From Ophiocordyceps camponoti-saundersi (nom. inval.) (Eukaryota > Ascomycota > Sordariomycetes > Hypocreales > Ophiocordycipitaceae), in NCBI GenBank assembly GCA_003339415.1, contig PDHQ01000041.1, positions 124,001 through 188,000 on the forward strand: a DNA stretch of 64,000 nucleotides. Direction: 5' to 3'. Position numbers and translations under genes: made by a program. The notes under the pieces were generated by a model. The model ran no database searches. It had not been told where the DNA came from and was given only the letters and a program-made list of their open reading frames with translations. Of the stretch, positions 60,242-64,000 are shown one piece after another. Each line of letters opens with the position of its first letter. Within the stretch, counting starts at the first letter, position 1.

Positions 60242-62113
60242 TATAACTTTTATATATTCTATAAACTCCGCGCTTATAGTAACGTAAATATAAACCCCTT
60301 ATTTTTATATTATAAGCGGACTCCGCTCTTTCCGTTACCCCGTAGCGATAGCCTTAAGCCGCGTCCGGAGCAACTCTAAGGGGGAGGGTAATACTATATA
60401 AGTTAATCGTAACCGCGAAAATTTTTTACTTAGAATATAGCTTTACTCTAAATTATAGTAAACTTAAACCTAAGGGTTTACTATACCTTTTACCTTATTA
60501 AAAGCTAAAGCGAGTATTAGTAAGATTATTTCGGGGGACGCTTTAGTCTCTATATAGGTAATTATCGAATAAATAGCGAAGTTTAAGAGGGTCTAGAGAG
60601 GCGCCCCCCCTACTCCGACTCCGTCGATTAGAAGTATTTTATTAGCTATTACGGCCGCGGTTTCCTCTCTTTTCTATAGCTTTAGGGGGAGCGGAATTTC
60701 TCCGATATAGGCTACGGTTATAGCTAAAGCGCTAGAGAAAACTATTAAAAAATAAGTTTTATAATAATATAAGTATTAGCTTATAATTTACTCTAACTTT
60801 ATTATTACTCCGCTCTAAGTTTAAGGCCTTAAGGTAATTATAATAAGTATTAATTATAAACTTTATAGGTAAGGCTAAGCCCTTATAATAAGGAAACTAC
60901 CTAGCGGTAATATTACGGTAATATTCTAAGATACCGTTTATAAGCTTTAGTCTAATTTAAGGTAGCTTCGTGCCGCTTTTAGAAAAAAGGTATACTTAAC
61001 TAGCGAAGGTTATACTCTTATTATAAAAAGGGTATTAGCGTAAGCTTTATAGTAAGGTAGTAAGGAAGCCTTTTAGAAAAAGATTAAGTTTTCGAATAAG
61101 GTTTTAATAATATAATTATACGCGAAGAGATACTATTTAGGGATTTAGCGGAGTTTCCTTATAGTTATTATTAATAGCGTAACGGATATAAACTAAATTT
61201 ATAATAAGGGTATAATAGTATAAGTAAAGATTTTTAATATAGAACCTTATAAGCTAAAAGTCCGACTTTAGTAATATTTTAAGTACTATTAGCTTAGATA
61301 TATTACTAAATATTATATAACGAAGCTATAATATAGCTAGTGCTCCGCCTCTCCGCACGCGGAGGGTAAGTTAGCTTATTTTATAGCTTACGGAAAAAGA
61401 CTATATTATTACTTTTTTTATTAGGGGACTTACTTTAAGTAAAGTTAACTTTACCTTAAGATAAGAGCGGCGTAAAACTAGGCGAAGGATACTTATATTT
61501 CTTAACCCCGGAGATTTACGGATTAGAACTCCGTATATACCGCCCCTCCTCCCCCTTTAGCGTTAACTAGAGTTTAGTAATAGCTAGGGCGGAAACGCTA
61601 AAAAGCGAATATAGTAGCTCCGCCTTTAACCCCCTCTCTAAACTTATCCGCAGCTCCGCTACGATAATTAGGCCGCCTTTTAGGACTAGCTATTATAAGG
61701 TCCGTTACGGGCTAGTAAAACCTTTATATATTTCTTAGTCGCGTTAATAAAGCCTCGATTAAACGGATTATTTAGGATATTATAATTAAGCGCGGAGATT
61801 TAGTTTATAGTAATAATAACGCTTAGGAAGATAAGTAGCTATACGGACTCCGTACTAAACTTAGCTTACGCGCACTCTTACTACCGCGGACTCCGCTCCG
61901 GAGGAAGTATTAGCTTCCTAATTACTTATTATTATTAGACTTATCTAAGGTATAAAGTGCTAGGTGCGGACCTAGTCCGGCTCTAAACTAAGGTAACGCT
62001 TAAGGGGAGGGTTTTACTCCGAGTTCTTTAGTTTTTCCCACTTTTAGAATATATATAGGATAGTTCTAAGCTATATATTAGGCATATTAGCGTATAAATA
62101 TTATTATTAATAA
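60242..62113 (-). mobile_element. Element X, right copy: about 1.87-kb insertion in Gypsy-F reverse transcriptase
   Basis: AATCCTTTA occurs at 60233-60241 and 62114-62122. Taking out the sequence between restores one uninterrupted reverse transcriptase frame (…FSNTLKDYIKYLTIIF…), so this is an insertion with an apparent 9-bp target duplication. About 60242-61575 is homologous, inverted, to 1-1083 plus 16399-16651; 61576-62113 has no partner in the window because the left copy runs off the edge. A minus-strand frame at about 60500-60830 repeats the unknown protein of the left copy. I see no terminal inverted repeat or known transposase motif. A 9-bp duplication is seen in Mutator-like elements and 8-bp in hAT, but ends do not prove either; a solo LTR is also possible. 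Confidence 0.65.
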
Positions 62114-64000
62114 AATCCTTTAAGGTATTAGAAAAGATTACTATATTATTAATATATCCGGCAGCGTATACTTTATATAGTTAGAGAATATAATCGATAA
62201 ATCTTTATATATAAGTAGGAGAATTTTTATACCTTATAAGAGTAACTATAGCCCTCTTTAATCTGCGGTAGGAAGTAATTATAAACCGCTCTTAGTAATC
62301 TAAATAGATAAGAAACTAATAAAAGAAACTTTAAGTATTAATAGTAAAAATAACCTTTTTACTTACTAACTTATAGATTATATCTTAAGAGAGAGGTATT
62401 AAATATATATCGGAAACGGCCACGCTATTTAAAGCTCGTAAATTGTTAACGATATATAGTTTACCTTTTCTCTAAATAATAAAATATAGGCTAGCAAAAA
62501 GTAAAGCTTTAAGCGCTTATTCTATCTTACCTTATAAATATATATCGTTATACTTTTTATTAAGGAAATCCTAATTAGGTTTATTTAGTAGATAGGGACG
62601 TAAACTAAGTTTCTTCTCGTGCTAATTATCGACGAGGGGGATCTTTAGATACCGCTCGGGGGGTAGATTAATTAGTCTAGTATCTTCTTAAAGTTTCGGA
62701 AGGGAATCGCAAAGTTATTTTACCTTTCCGGATAACTAAGGATCTAATATATAGATTTTAACGCCGTATTCTCCTTCGATTTCCGAGATATCGGGTATTT
62801 TAAAAATACCTAACTAATAAGGTTAACTTAAATCTAAGATATTAATAAGAGGTAAGTTAGTATTAGTTTTATTAAATAATATTATTTAGTTTAAAAGAGA
62901 ATCTAGCGTTAAACGTTTATTAAGGTTATCTAAGGTATCTTTCTTAGTAATTTATTAAAGGATTATAAAAGAAAATTAATCGTTAAGATTTAATATAATA
63001 CTAACCTTTTCTTTTTATTTAAAAAAGATTAGTTTATTACTTAAGTTAAAAATAGTTAAATAAAAGTAATTACGAATAATTAAACTTAAGAGGAAATAAA
63101 AGTTAGGGAAAAAGATAAGGTTATAATTCTTAGGAGGATCTTTAATTAATACTAGAATCGTGCTTATTAAAAGAGGAGGGATTATTATTACTAAAGTAGC
63201 TATTATATGTTTACGAATAGCTAGTCCTTTATAAGTAGAATAGTATTTAATATATATTCCTCCGTAAAGTTAAATTTAAAGCTTTTATCGAGAGTTAAGA
63301 ATATTAATTTTATAAGGGATTAAGAATCCTTATCCTAATAAAACTCCGGTAAGAAAATACTTAATAACCTAAGCGCTAGCTTTAAACTTACTAACGTAAA
63401 ACTTACCGTTAATTTTACCGATAATATATAAAGTAAAAGTAGCTTAATTATAAGTTAAGGCTAATCTAATATTATTTAAGCTACGAATTATTATTAAATT
63501 ATAATTAATATTATTAAACCTATTAAGTAAATCCTTCCTAATAAGGGATTTATCTACTCTAATATCGATATATATTTTTATAGCGTTAGATAGTCCGTTT
63601 TTACCGAATACTAAAATCTTTATATAGGAAAAATAGGAAACTTATTTTAGAGGAAAATTAATTATCTAAGAAGTAGCTTCGATAATAAGAAGGTTTTTAA
63701 GAAGGAGGTCTCTAATAATATTAAGAGGTTTTATCTTATATTTCTTAAGATCCGAAATAAGATAATATAAGTTATTAGCTAGTTAATTATCCTTTTCGGC
63801 CTTAGATAATTTAGATAAGTTAGTTTTATTATCCGGATTATATTTTAAGATATTAAGGATTATATTATATATCTTAGAAGAGATTATAAAGACTCTATTA
63901 GTATTAGGATCTTATTCGGTAAGTTCGTAAGTAAGATTAATAAGGATAAGATTACCTTTTAAGCCTTCTCCGTTTTTTTTTAGGAAAAGCTATTTTATCT
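62114..64000 (-). pseudogene. Gypsy-F pol, N-terminal half: protease region and reverse transcriptase (continues beyond window)
   Basis: Reading leftwards from 64000: a protease-like region (GKINGKFYVSKFKASA near 63390), a linker with LSGKVK and LPKLQEDTRLI-like sequence (near 62680-62740), then reverse transcriptase with GKLYIVNNLRALNSVAVSD (near 62450), FTINT (near 62360) and KNSPTYI-stop-RFID (near 62200). The active site at 62145-62156 is Y-I-N-N, both aspartates lost. Gag lies outside the window to the right. The frame is broken at 62114 by element X and goes on at 60241. Confidence 0.85.

Noticed and set aside
1..64000. CRISPR arrays, rRNA or tRNA genes
   Set aside because: No regularly spaced identical repeats, no rRNA-like stretch and no convincing tRNA cloverleaf were seen; short repeats are microsatellites or LTR parts.

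Overview
The window is fungal nuclear DNA, almost certainly from a filamentous ascomycete (Pezizomycotina). It alternates AT-rich repeat blocks with one short island of ordinary GC-rich genes. The AT-rich blocks are nearly devoid of CA and TG dinucleotides but keep CG, which is the mark of repeat-induced point mutation (RIP). Gene structure agrees: a LYAR-type nucleolar protein has two short introns with GT-AG ends and CTAAC branch sites. The species cannot be named from the sequence.

Layout. 1-28785 is a pile of RIP-mutated retrotransposons. A unit of unknown type (here called X, 1-1088 and 16394-16651) is split by a Ty3/Gypsy element (Gypsy-A, 1089-16393, 411-bp LTRs, 5-bp duplication GTAAA). 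Gypsy-A is itself split by a second Gypsy element (Gypsy-B1, 2237-8287, 389-bp LTRs, duplication CCTTA). A chromodomain Gypsy element (Gypsy-C, about 16652-23915) follows, and its gag and 5' part are repeated in direct tandem at 23916-27860. 27861-28785 is RIP-affected and not identified. 28786-28983 is simple sequence. 28984-38126 is a complete, only lightly RIP-mutated Gypsy element (Gypsy-D, 205-bp LTRs). 38127-43075 is the gene island. 43076-64000 is again heavily RIP-mutated: a Ty1/Copia fragment, two further Gypsy-B copies head to tail in opposite orientation, an unassigned block, and a chromovirus (Gypsy-F) interrupted by a second, inverted copy of X (about 60242-62113).

Only two genes look functional. 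They are convergent: a LYAR-type zinc-finger protein (39457-41083, plus) and the peroxisomal RING ubiquitin ligase PEX10 (41716-42909, minus). The RIP-mutated block begins about 160 bp upstream of the PEX10 start codon. Every reverse transcriptase I could read has lost one or both active-site aspartates, and the retroviral-type zinc knuckles have Cys/His changed to Tyr, so none of these element copies could move by itself.

The parts least explained by known families are: element X with its unassigned reading frame; a long antisense reading frame in the 3' third of Gypsy-A (about 12480-15700, minus); an extra reading frame after pol in Gypsy-D (about 29330-31000, minus); and the unassigned minus-strand frame at 54860-57420. 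All translations of the decayed elements were done by eye, and their ends are approximate unless LTR boundaries are given.
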